Assembly: GCA_963773685.1 (NCBI GenBank)
Contig: CAVZBY010000011.1
Location: 434,001 to 498,000 of the forward strand
Source of the DNA: JALHVH01 sp963773685
GTDB taxonomy: Bacteria > Acidobacteriota > Aminicenantia > Aminicenantales > Saccharicenantaceae
Direction of reading: 5' to 3'
Length of the DNA: 64,000 nt
Shown one piece after another: positions 9,610-19,084 of the stretch. Position 1 is the stretch's first letter; every line of letters begins with the position of its first letter. Both the position numbers and the translations under genes were made by a program. The notes under the pieces were generated by a model. The model ran no database searches. It saw only the letters and a list, made by a program, of their open reading frames with translations, and was not told where the DNA came from.

Positions 9610-9754
9610 TTAGGAAGCCGAACGGGAGGAGCGCAGGCCGAGGAGGCCTCCGAACCCCACAATGCAGCCTTGGCCCCGCCGTATATGACCTTGATTTCGC
9701 ACCCTCCCTTATGATACCTAGGGAGCGGAACGATTACGCCCCCGGGAGGTTGTC

Positions 9755-10744
9755 ATGCTGCAGTTCGAGGAGACGTTCATGGACTTCCTCCTGGAGCACC
9801 AGGAGCGTCACAACCGGACCTATCATTTCCTCATCCTGATGAATTCCCTCCTCAACGCCGCCAAGCGCATCCAGCACTACTATCTCACCGGCGCCCTCCG
9901 GGGGAACCTGGGACTGGCCGGTTCGACGAACGTCCAGGGCGAAGAGGTCCTCCATATGGACCAGATCGCCAACGAGGTCGTCAAGCACTACCTGACGAGC
10001 TCCGGCCGCGTCATCCACATCGTGAGCGAGGAGGAGTGAGAGATCGTCCCGATGAACGTCGACGGGGGACGGTACTTCGTCTATTTCGATCCGATGGACG
10101 GATCGGCCAACGTCCCCCACAACCTCCCGGTCGGGTTCCTCTTCGGCATCGCCAAGAAGAACCTCGAAGGCCCCGAGGACGGCCACCTGCGGGCCGGCCG
10201 GGACTTCATCGCCTCGGGGATGTTCGTCATCCCCACCGGGACGTTCACGATCGCCCTGAGGAACGCCGGCTGCTGGCGGTTCCACATCGACGAGGTCATG
10301 AACTACGTCAAGCCGACGCGGATGGTCCTGCCGGAGAACCCGAAGACGTGGGAGCTGTCGTTCAATTCGGCGAATCGGGATACGTTCGCGGCCGGGGTCA
10401 GGGACTGGCTCGCGGAAAGAGAGAAGGCCTACGCGTTCCGATACCTCGGGGCCCTGGCCGGGGATTTCCACCGCATCCTGACCAACGGGGGGCTGTTCCT
10501 GTATCCGGCCATCGTCAACCACCCCGACCCCGCCAAGAACCGGCCGAAGGGGAAGCTCCGGCTGATGTACGAGGCCGCCGTGGTGGCGTTCATGTGCTGC
10601 GAGGCCGGGGGAAGCGCGATCGACGAGGACGGCACGCCCATCCTCTCCATCGTCCCGGAGAAGCCCCATCAAAGGACGGCCCTGTACCTCGGCTCCAAGC
10701 CTCTGGTCGAGGACATCCGGAAGGTCCTCGGTCGAAAGGGCTAG
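9755..10744 (+). CDS. fbp: Class I fructose-1,6-bisphosphatase with an in-frame TGA
   Basis: Hydrolyses fructose-1,6-bisphosphate to fructose-6-phosphate in gluconeogenesis; related sedoheptulose activity is possible. The metal-binding blocks are all present: HIVSEEE near residue 90, DPMDGSAN near residue 110, and KLRLMYEAAVVAFMCCEAGG with IVPEKPHQRTALYLGS at the C-terminus. About 329 codons, normal for class I enzymes. At 10037-10039 an in-frame TGA interrupts the gene directly after SEEE; the reading frame on both sides is the same, so this is a substitution-type stop and not a frameshift. A strong GGAGG lies before the ATG. It may be a sequencing error, a recent null mutation or read-through. 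Confidence 0.85.
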
Positions 10745-10818
10745 CCCGCTCCGCCGGGAGGGTCCCTCGCGCCGGATTCGCCGGGCGGCGCGTTCTTTTC
10801 CGATCCCGGGGATTGGGA

Positions 10819-10824
10819 TATAAT
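10819..10824 (+). promoter_or_regulatory. -10 element upstream of the ROK gene
   Basis: Perfect TATAAT 38 bases before the ROK ATG; the expected -35 region around 10796-10801 is TTTTCC-like and weak. The leader carries AAGGAAAGGA as ribosome binding site. Confidence 0.35.
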
Positions 10825-10862
10825 GGCCGGGCGGCCTTCGCCGGTCGCAAGGAAAGGACATC

Positions 10863-12276
10863 ATGGACACCAAGCGCGCCCTCCCGGACCTCCTCGACGA
10901 AAGACCGCTGACCCTTCCCGCCCTCGATCCGGGCTTCCGGCCGATGGGCCCGGCGTTCATGAAGTACCGCAAGGCCGTCCGCGATTCCGGCAAGGCCGTC
11001 CCGCTCCGGATAGGGATCGAAAGGGAGAACGGCCTCGTTTCGGTCTTCGACACGGAGGTCCTTCCCGTCGACGGCCCGTCGGCCGCGGCCACGGCCGTTT
11101 ACGCGGAGCGGATCGTCAAGTTCCTGCTCTGGTCGCGCGGCGGATGGAAGGTCCACCTCCAGGGTCCTCAGGAGATCGGGGACCTCATCCGGAAAACGTA
11201 CGCTCCCGACGGCGCCCGCGCCTTCGACGTCTCCCTCATGAGCCGGGTCTATGAGAAACCGTTCGAGGTCGTGACCGTCGGGCCGGACGCCTTCCCAGCC
11301 GCCCGGGAGAGCGAATCGGCCCTCGGCGGGCACCTAGACGGGTGCCGCGTCGGATTCGACCTCGGCGCCAGCGACTTCAAGGTGGCCGCCGTCAGGGACG
11401 GCGAGCCCGTCTTCAGCGAGGAGATCCCCTGGACGCCGGGAGAGAAGCCCGACCCGGAGTATCATTACGCCAACATTCGCGAAGGCCTGAAAAAAGCGGC
11501 CGCCCGCCTGCCGCGCGTGGACGCCATCGGCGGCAGCTCGGCCGGGATCTACATCGGCAACCAGGTCCGGATCGCCTCCCTGTTCCGCTCGGTCCCGGTG
11601 GACGTGTTCGACCGGAAGGTCAAGAACATGTTCAACGTCATGAAGGCCGAATGGGGGGTCCCCTTCGAGGTCATCAACGACGGGGAGGTCACGGCCCTGG
11701 CCGGAACGATGTCGCTCGGCGCCAAGGCCATGCTGGGCGTGGCCATGGGGTCGAGCCAGGCCGGGGGCTTCCTCAACGCGGACGGTCATATCCCGGGCTG
11801 GCTCGACGAGCTCGCGTTCGCCCCCCTGGACGCCGCCCCGGACGCGGTCGCCGACGAATGGTCCGGCGACCGGGGCGTCGGCGCCAACTATTTCTCCCAG
11901 CAGGCCGTGAACAAGCTGGCCCTCAGGGCGGGCATCCCCTTCCCTGAGGACATGCGCCTGCCCGAGCGCCTCAAGCACGTCCAGGCCCTCGCCGGGAAGG
12001 GAGACGCGATGGCCCTCCGCGTCTTCGCGGACATCGGGATCTACCTCGGATACACGGTCCCCTTCTACGAGATGTTCTATGATTACAGGAACCTGCTCGT
12101 CCTCGGCCGGGTCATGTCCGGCGTCGGGGGGGACATCATCATGGACAGGGCCCGGAAGGTCCTCCGGGAGGAATTCCCCGAGACCGCAGGCGAGGGTCCG
12201 CCTTCATCTGCTCGACGAGAAGAGCCGGCGGGTCGGCCAGGCCGTCGCCGCGGCAAGTCTTCCCCGAATCCCGTAA
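10863..12276 (+). CDS. ROK family protein with long N-terminal extension (one frameshift)
   Basis: About 470 residues. The ROK core begins near residue 160 with VGFDLGASDFKVAAVRDGE (ATP-phosphate loop 1) and has IGGSSAGIYIGNQ, VINDGEVTALAGTMSLG (substrate/phosphate 2 region) and a C-terminal VLGRVMSGVGGDIIM. ROK proteins are sugar kinases or repressors; no helix-turn-helix is visible, so a hexose or amino-sugar kinase role is more likely. The first 155 residues are an extra domain I do not recognise. The frame changes near 12190, and the true tail ends LHLLDEKSRRVGQ...LPRIP. nagB follows after 13 bases, suggesting amino-sugar catabolism. Confidence 0.75.
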
Positions 12277-12289
12277 GGAAGAGGAACCC

Positions 12290-13072
12290 ATGGAGATCAT
12301 CGTTCAACCCGACAGCCAGGCGGCCAGCCGCATCGCATCCCGGATCATTTCCCGCCTCATTCGGGAAAAAACGCGCCCCGTGCTCGGCCTCGCGACCGGC
12401 AATACGCCGCTCCAGGTCTACAAGGAGCTTGTCCGCATGCATCGGGAGGAAGGCTTGAGCTTCGCCGGGGTGACGACCTTCAACCTCGACGAGTACGTCG
12501 GGCTGTCCCCCGACCACCCATCCTCCTTTCACGCGTTCATGGCCCGGAACCTCTTCGACCACATCGACGTCCCCCGCGAGAGCATCCATATCCCGGACGG
12601 GCAGGCGAAGGACATCCCGGGATTCTGCCGCCGCTACGAGGAGGACATCCGGTCGTCCGGAGGCATCGACCTTCAGGTCCTCGGCATCGGGACCGACGGC
12701 CACATCGGCTTCAACGAGCCGTCCTCCTCCCTCGCTTCGAGGACCCGCATCAAGACCCTCACCGCCCAGACGCGCCGAGACAACGCTTCCTCGTTCGACG
12801 GCGAGGAGCACGTCCCCTACCATTGCATCACGATGGGCGTCGGGACGATCCTGGACAGCCGGATGTGCCTGCTCCTCGCCTTCGGGAAAAAGAAGGCCCG
12901 GGCAGTCGCGGCCGCATGCGAGGGCCCCGTTACGGCCATGGTCCCGGCCTCGGCCCTTCAGATGCACCCGCGCGCCGTCGTCATCGTCGACGGCGAGGCC
13001 GCTTCGGGGCTCGAACGGGCCGATTATTACCAATGGGTCTATGCGCATAAGCCGGATTGGCAGAAGTACTGA
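12290..13072 (+). CDS. nagB: Glucosamine-6-phosphate deaminase NagB
   Basis: Converts glucosamine-6-phosphate to fructose-6-phosphate and ammonia. 260 residues with the hallmark blocks LGLATGNTPLQVYKEL, TFNLDEYVGL (catalytic Asp), GIGTDGHIGFNEPSSS (catalytic Asp/His/Glu) and ALQMHPRAVVIVDGEAAS. A clear GGAAGAGG precedes the ATG. It directly follows the ROK gene and lies 2.3 kb from fructose-bisphosphatase, forming a small hexose-phosphate cluster. Confidence 0.95.
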   Translation: MEIIVQPDSQAASRIASRIISRLIREKTRPVLGLATGNTPLQVYKELVRMHREEGLSFAGVTTFNLDEYVGLSPDHPSSFHAFMARNLFDHIDVPRESIHIPDGQAKDIPGFCRRYEEDIRSSGGIDLQVLGIGTDGHIGFNEPSSSLASRTRIKTLTAQTRRDNASSFDGEEHVPYHCITMGVGTILDSRMCLLLAFGKKKARAVAAACEGPVTAMVPASALQMHPRAVVIVDGEAASGLERADYYQWVYAHKPDWQKY

Positions 13073-13106
13073 GATCGGGGTCCCCTGACCCCGAGGAGGA
13101 ACAAGA

Positions 13107-13827
13107 ATGCCGGAAAGAGGCAGACGGAGATTGACGTTCCGCGAGCTCGGGGTCCCCGCCGCGCCTTCGCGCCGCGAATTCCTGAAGCAGATCGCCCTGG
13201 GGGGCGGCGGGCTCCTCATCGGCGGCCGCTTCCTCGTCCGCCAGGCGTGGGCCGGGACGGAGGAAGGGAAGGCCGTCTATTCGATGATCGTGGTCGACTT
13301 CAACAAGTGCGCCGGCTGCCGCACGTGCGAGACGGCCTGCTCCTCGTTCAACCACAAGATCACCGTCGGCGGCAGGGAGCTCCCGGGGCTCGGCGATCCC
13401 CACCTGTCCAACATCCGGGTCATGCCCTTCTCCCCGGACGTCGATATCCCGGTCACCTGCGTCATGTGCAAGGACGCCCCGTGCATCGAGGCCTGTCCCG
13501 TGGAGCCCGACGCCGAAGACCGGCCGGAAGGCCCTCTACCGGGACGGGAAGCTTCCCGTCCTTCACAACGACCTGGAGCGGTGCATCGGCTGCGGCTCGT
13601 GCGCCGAGGCCTGCCGGACGAAGCGGGTCGGGGCGATCGTCCCCAACCCGGAGACCGGCAAGCCCGAGCGGATGTGCACGCTCTGCGGGGGCGACCCGAG
13701 CTGCGTGAAGGCCTGCCCCTACGGCGCCTTGAGCCACGTCGTCGAGGGGGCGAACGGACGGCACTATGCGTTCGGACCGAAGGACACCGCCGAGGCCCTG
13801 GCGAAGCTCTGGTACGGAAAGGAATAG
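13107..13827 (+). CDS. Tat-exported 4Fe-4S ferredoxin-type subunit (one frameshift)
   Basis: Begins with a twin-arginine signal (SRREFLKQIALGGGGLL, residues 24-40). Then come the cluster-binding series NKCAGCRTCETAC, CVMCKDAPCIEACP, RCIGCGSCAEAC and CTLCGGDPSCVKACP, i.e. four 4Fe-4S sites as in DMSO-reductase-type or YdhY-type electron-transfer subunits. The frame changes near 13508, between the second and third cluster motifs. It ends nine bases before the AFOR gene. E. coli has the comparable pair YdhY/YdhV. A Tat signal next to an AFOR without signal is puzzling unless the signal is retained as an anchor. Confidence 0.85.
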
Positions 13828-13836
13828 GAGAGCGCC

Positions 13837-15655
13837 ATGACGGACACCGCATTCCCCGGCTATAACGGAGTCCTCCTCGAGGTCGACCTCACGGCGGGCA
13901 GAACGACCCGGATTCCCCTTTCGCCCGAGGACGCGCGCCTCTACATCGGCGGCCGCGGATTGGGGATGAAGCTCCTCGCCGGACGCCTCGGGAAGCCCGG
14001 CGTCGACGCCATGTCTCCGGAGAACCCCCTGCTCTTCATGCCCGGGCCGTTCTCGGGATTTCCCATCCCATCGGCGTCGAGGACCTGCGTCGTGACCAAG
14101 TCGCCGCGCACCTCGCCCCTGAGGTCGAAGCTCCCCAAGGCCTCCACCGTGAGCTACGCCAACATGGGCGGCTTCTTCGGCCCGGAGATCCGCTTCGCCG
14201 GCTACGACGCCATCGTCGTCACCGGACGGGCCGCCAAGCCCGTTTATATCCATATCGACGACGACAAGGTCGAGGTCCGCGACGCCTCGAAGTACTGGGG
14301 CATGGGCACGGACGAGTTCGATCGCCGGTTCATCGAGGACCTCGGCGACCGGCGCTTCCGGACCTGCTACATCGGCCCGTCCGGCGAGAACCTCGTCCCC
14401 TACGCCTCCATCCTGAACACCGCGGCCCGGGCCGCCGGGCGCGGCGGCGTCGGCGGCGTCATGGGTTCGAAGAACCTCAAGGCCGTCGCCGTTCGCGGGA
14501 CCGGGATGCCCGGCGTCGCCGACCCCGAGAAGTTCCAGTCCGTTCTGGCGGCCGTCAGGAAGGATTTCCAGGGAAGCTTCCCAGAAGGATATGGGGTCGA
14601 CCGCTGGCGCCGCTACGGAACGGCGGCGGCCCTCCTTTCCGCCAGCGCGAACGGGGTCATGGCCGTCAAGAACTATTCCCTGGGGACCTTCGACGACGTC
14701 GACACGATCTCGGGCGTCGCCGCCGAGAGGGAGATCTGGTCCCGTGATTTCGCGTGCTATTGCTGTCCCCTGAGCTGCAAGAAGGCGGGGGTCGTCCGGG
14801 GCGGGCCGTACGCAGGCCACGTCCATGACGGACCGGAATACGAGACCGGCGGCATGATGGGATCGAACCTGATGATCAACGACCTCGGCGCCCTCATGAA
14901 GGCCATCTTCGAGGTCGACGACCTGGGTCTCGACCAGATCTCGACCGGGAACGTCATCGGCTTCCTGATGGAGGCCTACGAGAAGAAGCTCGTGGACAAG
15001 GCTTTCCTGGACGGCATCGACCTGGCCTGGGGGAACGCGGACGCCGTCCTGGCGATGGTCCGGAAGATCGCCCGCCGCGAGGGCGTCGGCGACCTCGCCG
15101 CGCGCGGGCGTCAAGGCGCTGGCCGCCCGCATCGGCGGCGGCTCGGAACGCTTCGCCATCCACTGCAAAGGGCACGAATTGGCCGCCTGGGATCCCCACC
15201 GGACGATGGACCTGGCCCTGTCCTACGTCACCGCCAGCCGCGGCGCGTGCCACCTCAACGCGGGGACGGCCCGCGGCCAGAACGACTACGCGGCGACGGA
15301 CTCGCTCGGCGTTTGCCTGTTCGCCACGGACGGCTTCGGCAAGGACGGCCTGCGCGATCTGCTCACGGCGATCACGGGCTTCGACTGGACCGAGGCCGAA
15401 TACCTGAAGGCCGGAGAACGGATCTACAACCTGGAACGGGCGTTCAACTGCCGCGAGGGGTTCGCCCGGGAGGACGACGCTCTTCCGGACAGGTTCTTCG
15501 ATGATCCGCTCGGCACGGGCCCCGGCAAGGGCGCCGTCCTCAAGCGCGACGAATTCGAGACGAAGCTGACGGAATATTACCGGGACAGGGGCTGGGACGA
15601 ACGGACCGGCCGGCCGACGCCCAAGAAGCTCTCCGAGCTCGGCATCCGCCTCTAG
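13837..15655 (+). CDS. Aldehyde:ferredoxin oxidoreductase family (tungsten-pterin) enzyme, one frameshift
   Basis: About 606 residues, the family's normal length. The N-terminus GYNGVLLEVDLTAGRTTRIPL and YIGGRGLGMKLL, the pterin-contact block AARAAGRGGVGGVMGSKNLK, the cluster cysteines CYCCPLSC near residue 310 and a downstream single Cys in DSLGVCLF identify the AOR/YdhV superfamily. These enzymes bind a bis-pterin tungsten or molybdenum site and a 4Fe-4S cluster and oxidise aldehydes or related compounds with ferredoxin. The frame changes near 15108 where one extra G in GCGCGGGCGTC would explain it. Partner of the preceding ferredoxin gene; substrate unknown. Confidence 0.88.
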
Positions 15656-15667
15656 TCCGGACGGCGC

Positions 15668-17350
15668 TCAGCGCCCCGGCCCGACCTTCCGGAAGCCGAT
15701 GTGGGCCGCTCGGCCGACGCTCAGCTCGAATCCCGCGACGCGGCCGCCCCGGCGCGCAAACTCGAAATTGAGCCCGCTCGTCGTGAACTTCTCGGGCGCC
15801 ATGGCCTTGAGGGCGCCGACGAGGGGGTTCCTGAACTTGATGACGAGGCCCTCTTTCTCGACGGCGATCTCGTAACGGGCCCCGAGAAGCTCGTCGCTGA
15901 CGTACGCCCCCGCATAGGCTCCGAGCTCGCGCTCCGTCAGGGGCGTGAAGGGCGCGGCCTTCGCCAGATCATATCTCTCATCTCCCATGATCCGGACGAC
16001 GGCGCCCGCGGGCTTCCCCGGCGCCGCCGCCGGGAATTCCACCTCGACGTCCACGGGGGCCTCCGCGGCCCGGAACTTATTCCGGCCGACCGGGGTCAGG
16101 GCGAAGGACTGGGAACCGAACCCGATGCGCAGGACGCCCTCTTCGAGCGTCATCGGGAACCACTGCCCGAACTTGGCGTCCTGGTAGTTCCCGGCGAGGG
16201 CTTCGAGCTCGGCCTTCGGGACCGGAACGGGCTCGACCTTCGCCTTGTCCGCTTTCGGGGCCTCCTTGATCCTGTCGGCGAGGTAGATGTCGGCGACCTT
16301 CTTGCAAAGCCCCGACGGGTTCATGTCGGCCAGATTGGCCAGGCAGATGACCGTGAGCTTCTCGTCCGGGAACCTGACGAAGCCGGCCCTGAAGCCGGCC
16401 CACGCTCCGCCGTGCTCGACGACGCGCAGGCCCTTGTGCGTTCCGATCATCAGGCCGAAGGCATACTCGATCTTCGTTCCGTCGTTGAGGATGCCCTGGG
16501 TGTGGAGCATGTCCATGAGGTCCTTGCCCAGCGCGTTGCTGATGAAGGCCTGGTCCCAGATCGCGAGGTCCTCGACGGTCGTGTAGACGTTCCCGTCGCC
16601 GGTCTCGTCCCAGTTGCTCATATTGATGCGGAATCCGCCCTCGGACCGGTCGTAGCCCCTCGCCCGGTTCCTGATGATCTGGTTATGGTCGTCCTGGAAC
16701 AGGGTGTGCGTCATGCCCAGAGGCTTGAAGATCCGTTCCTGCGCAAAGGCGTTGAGCGATTTCCCGCTCACCTTCTCCACGATACGGCTGAGCAGGAAGA
16801 ACCCGGTATTCGTGTAGGAATACTCCGCTCCCGGGAGGTAGTTCAGGCGCTTCTGACGGCAGATGACCTCGTAGGCCTCGTCGACCGTCGGGCAATCCCC
16901 GTCCGCCCGGAAGCCGGCGAGCTCGAGGAGGGCGTTATAGTCGCGGAGCCCGCTCGTGTGGTGGAGCAGGTGGTCTACCGTGATGACCTTGCCGTAGTCC
17001 GGCATCTCGGGGAGGTGCTTCCGGATGTCGTCGGAGAGGCCGACCTTGCCCTCCCGGATGAGCATGGCCATGCAGGCCGCCGTGAACTGCTTGGAGGTCG
17101 AACCGATGTCGAAGACCTTCTGCGGCGTCATCACGAGCCCGTCCTCGAGACTGGCCATCCCGTAGCCCCGCTCGTAGACGATCTTTCCGTCGCGGACGAC
17201 CGCCAGGGCCGCCCCGGGCGTCACGGTCGTATCCCACTCCGCGAAAAGCTTGTCGACCTGGCCGGTGGTCGCGTCGGCGAGGGCCGTCCCCGCCAGGAGA
17301 AGGACCGTCAAGGCCGGGATCCAAAGGCGCGTTCCGGATCTTGGATGCAT
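15668..17350 (-). CDS. Exported serine hydrolase, beta-lactamase/class C fold
   Basis: 560 residues. Signal peptide at residues 1-25 (LWIPALTVLLLAGTALA). The catalytic Ser-x-x-Lys is in FDIGSTSKQFTAA and the Tyr-x-Asn in YSYTNTGFFLLSRIVEKVSG; HGGAWAGFRAGF is the third conserved box. A C-terminal region from about residue 370 resembles the DUF3471-like beta domain found in such proteins. Probably a periplasmic esterase or peptidase acting on D-amino-acid or cell-wall peptides rather than a resistance enzyme. Stand-alone gene, downstream of glutamine synthetase on the same strand but with its own likely promoter. Confidence 0.88.
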   Translation of the reverse strand: MHPRSGTRLWIPALTVLLLAGTALADATTGQVDKLFAEWDTTVTPGAALAVVRDGKIVYERGYGMASLEDGLVMTPQKVFDIGSTSKQFTAACMAMLIREGKVGLSDDIRKHLPEMPDYGKVITVDHLLHHTSGLRDYNALLELAGFRADGDCPTVDEAYEVICRQKRLNYLPGAEYSYTNTGFFLLSRIVEKVSGKSLNAFAQERIFKPLGMTHTLFQDDHNQIIRNRARGYDRSEGGFRINMSNWDETGDGNVYTTVEDLAIWDQAFISNALGKDLMDMLHTQGILNDGTKIEYAFGLMIGTHKGLRVVEHGGAWAGFRAGFVRFPDEKLTVICLANLADMNPSGLCKKVADIYLADRIKEAPKADKAKVEPVPVPKAELEALAGNYQDAKFGQWFPMTLEEGVLRIGFGSQSFALTPVGRNKFRAAEAPVDVEVEFPAAAPGKPAGAVVRIMGDERYDLAKAAPFTPLTERELGAYAGAYVSDELLGARYEIAVEKEGLVIKFRNPLVGALKAMAPEKFTTSGLNFEFARRGGRVAGFELSVGRAAHIGFRKVGPGR

Positions 17351-17387
17351 CGGGACCTCCGCGTTCGTTAAGCGATGTTCCTCTAGA

Positions 17388-17414
17388 AATATATCAGCGC
17401 CGGATGCCTGTCAA
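17388..17414 (-). promoter_or_regulatory. Probable promoter of the serine hydrolase gene
   Basis: Minus-strand TTGACA (17414-17409), then TATATT (17393-17388) at a short 15-base spacing; TATTTC at 17 bases is an alternative. It lies in the 75-base gap between the glutamine synthetase and hydrolase genes. Confidence 0.45.
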
Positions 17415-17425
17415 GACGGAGGGTC

Positions 17426-18995
17426 TCAGTGCCGGTGGAGGTCCTTGTGCATGATCTTGCGGATCTCGTGAAGCCTGTCGTCGGCGGGCAGGTCGGCCAG
17501 CGTCCGGTTCATGAACTCGTCGTCCTCTTTTTCCAGCAGGCGGGCGACATAGTCGATGACGCCCGGCGGGAACACGCCGTCCCGCTCGTAGAGCTCGCGT
17601 TTCTGGAGGAGGATCCGGCTCGATTCGACGCAGCTCGTCGGCAGGACCGGGAGCTTTTCGAGGAGGCCCCTCTCCTTGAAGACGTTCCCCTTGAAATAGA
17701 GCCTGTCGGCCAGCTCCAGGGGCCCGGACTCCCGGAAGAGCCCCGGGCTGTTCTTGAAGGCCCAGTCCGCGGACATGACGATCCCGGCGAGGAGGAGATG
17801 GATCATGGCGCTCCCGTCGGGGCTCCGGAGCTCGACGGTCTGCCGGCTCCCGTCGGCGCGGAAGGCTTCCCGCTCCCGGGGATTGATCCGTCCGGACAGG
17901 TCGCCGACGCCGGACCAGCCCAGGGGAACGCGGACCAGGGCGCTCCGGTTGAGGTCGCTCCAGCAGATCCTCGTGGGCGCTTCCTGGTTGGGGACGAGCC
18001 TCAGATAGGCCGAGGAGACGGTATTCCCGAAGGCCGTGAGGGAATCCGCGTATTCGCAGACGCCGCCGATGAGGCGGCGGGCTTCCTCCGACAGCTTGCC
18101 GTCGGGCCCGCTCATGACGCTCCGGCCGTCCCGGAGGAGCTCCACGTGAAAATGGAGCCCGCTGCCCGCGACGCCCTCCTCGAGCTTGGGGGTGAAGGTC
18201 GCGACACAGCCGCGGCGGAAGGCGATGTTCCGGATGAGCCACCGCCCGATGACGAGGTCGTCGCCCATCTCCTCGACGGGGCGGGGCAGGAACTCGATCT
18301 CGAGCTGTTCGGCCCGCTTTCCCCGGATCTCCTCCGTGTCGCTGTGGACGCTCTCGATGAATCCGACCTCGCCGTGGCCGTATTTCACGGCTCCCGTGAT
18401 CCGGGAGATCTCGCGGACGATCTCGTTCAGGACGGGGCCGCTCCGGAGATAGGGCGCGGAAGAATGGTAGCCTCTCTGCTTCATGGGCGACATAGGTCTT
18501 CGGGCCGGGATCGCTGAGCAGGTAGAATTCCAGCTCTCCGAGCGCGTTCAGCTCGAGCCCCGAGGTCTTCCGGAAGAGCTCGGAGGCCCGGCCGAGGATA
18601 TTGTCGGGAGCGAAGGGCGCGGGGGCGCCGTCGCGGCCGAAGTACCGGCAGACGAGGTCCAGGCTGCCCCCGTCGAAGGGATTGAGGAACGCCGTCCGGT
18701 AAAGGGGAATGACATACAGGTCCGACGAGCCCATGTCCACCATGCCCTTGAACAGGGAGGACCCGTCCACCCGCTCCCCTTCGGCCAGGATGACCTCGGC
18801 CAAGCGGGGGGACGTGACGGGAAGGACGAGCTCCTTGAGCTTGCCGTCGCCGGCCGTGTAATGGAAGGTGATCCGCTCGATGCCCATCTCCGCGACGACC
18901 TTGAGGAGGTCCGCCCTGCGGAAATCGGCGGCGGGCTTGTCCAGGAAGGCGGATAAAGGATTGGCCAGGGCGTAACCGAAAGATGAAGTCCCCAT
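17426..18995 (-). CDS. glnA: Glutamine synthetase family protein (one frameshift)
   Basis: Joined protein about 522 residues. The active-site strands are visible: GELEFYLLSD, then GEVGFIESVHSDTEEIRGKR, GSGLHFHVEL, and the ATP/glutamate block RLVPNQEAPTRICWSDLNRS followed by LVRVPLG. The tail is longer than in GlnA of enterobacteria. Glutamine synthetase proper makes glutamine from glutamate and ammonia with ATP; some relatives ligate amines (gamma-glutamylpolyamine), which I cannot exclude. The frame changes near 18488. The start was set at 18995, where GAGGAGAAA lies nine bases upstream, rather than at the ATG at 19022. Confidence 0.85.
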
Positions 18996-19084
18996 GCTGT
19001 ATTTCTCCTCGATCCCGGTCACCCGACGGGAAAGGGTCTATTGTACCGGAATCCCCCCTTGCCTTTCAAATCCAGGGAGGCGGC

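Noticed and set aside
10037..10039. Selenocysteine codon in fructose-bisphosphatase
   Set aside because: No known member has Sec or Cys at this site, and I see no convincing SECIS-like hairpin directly after the TGA.
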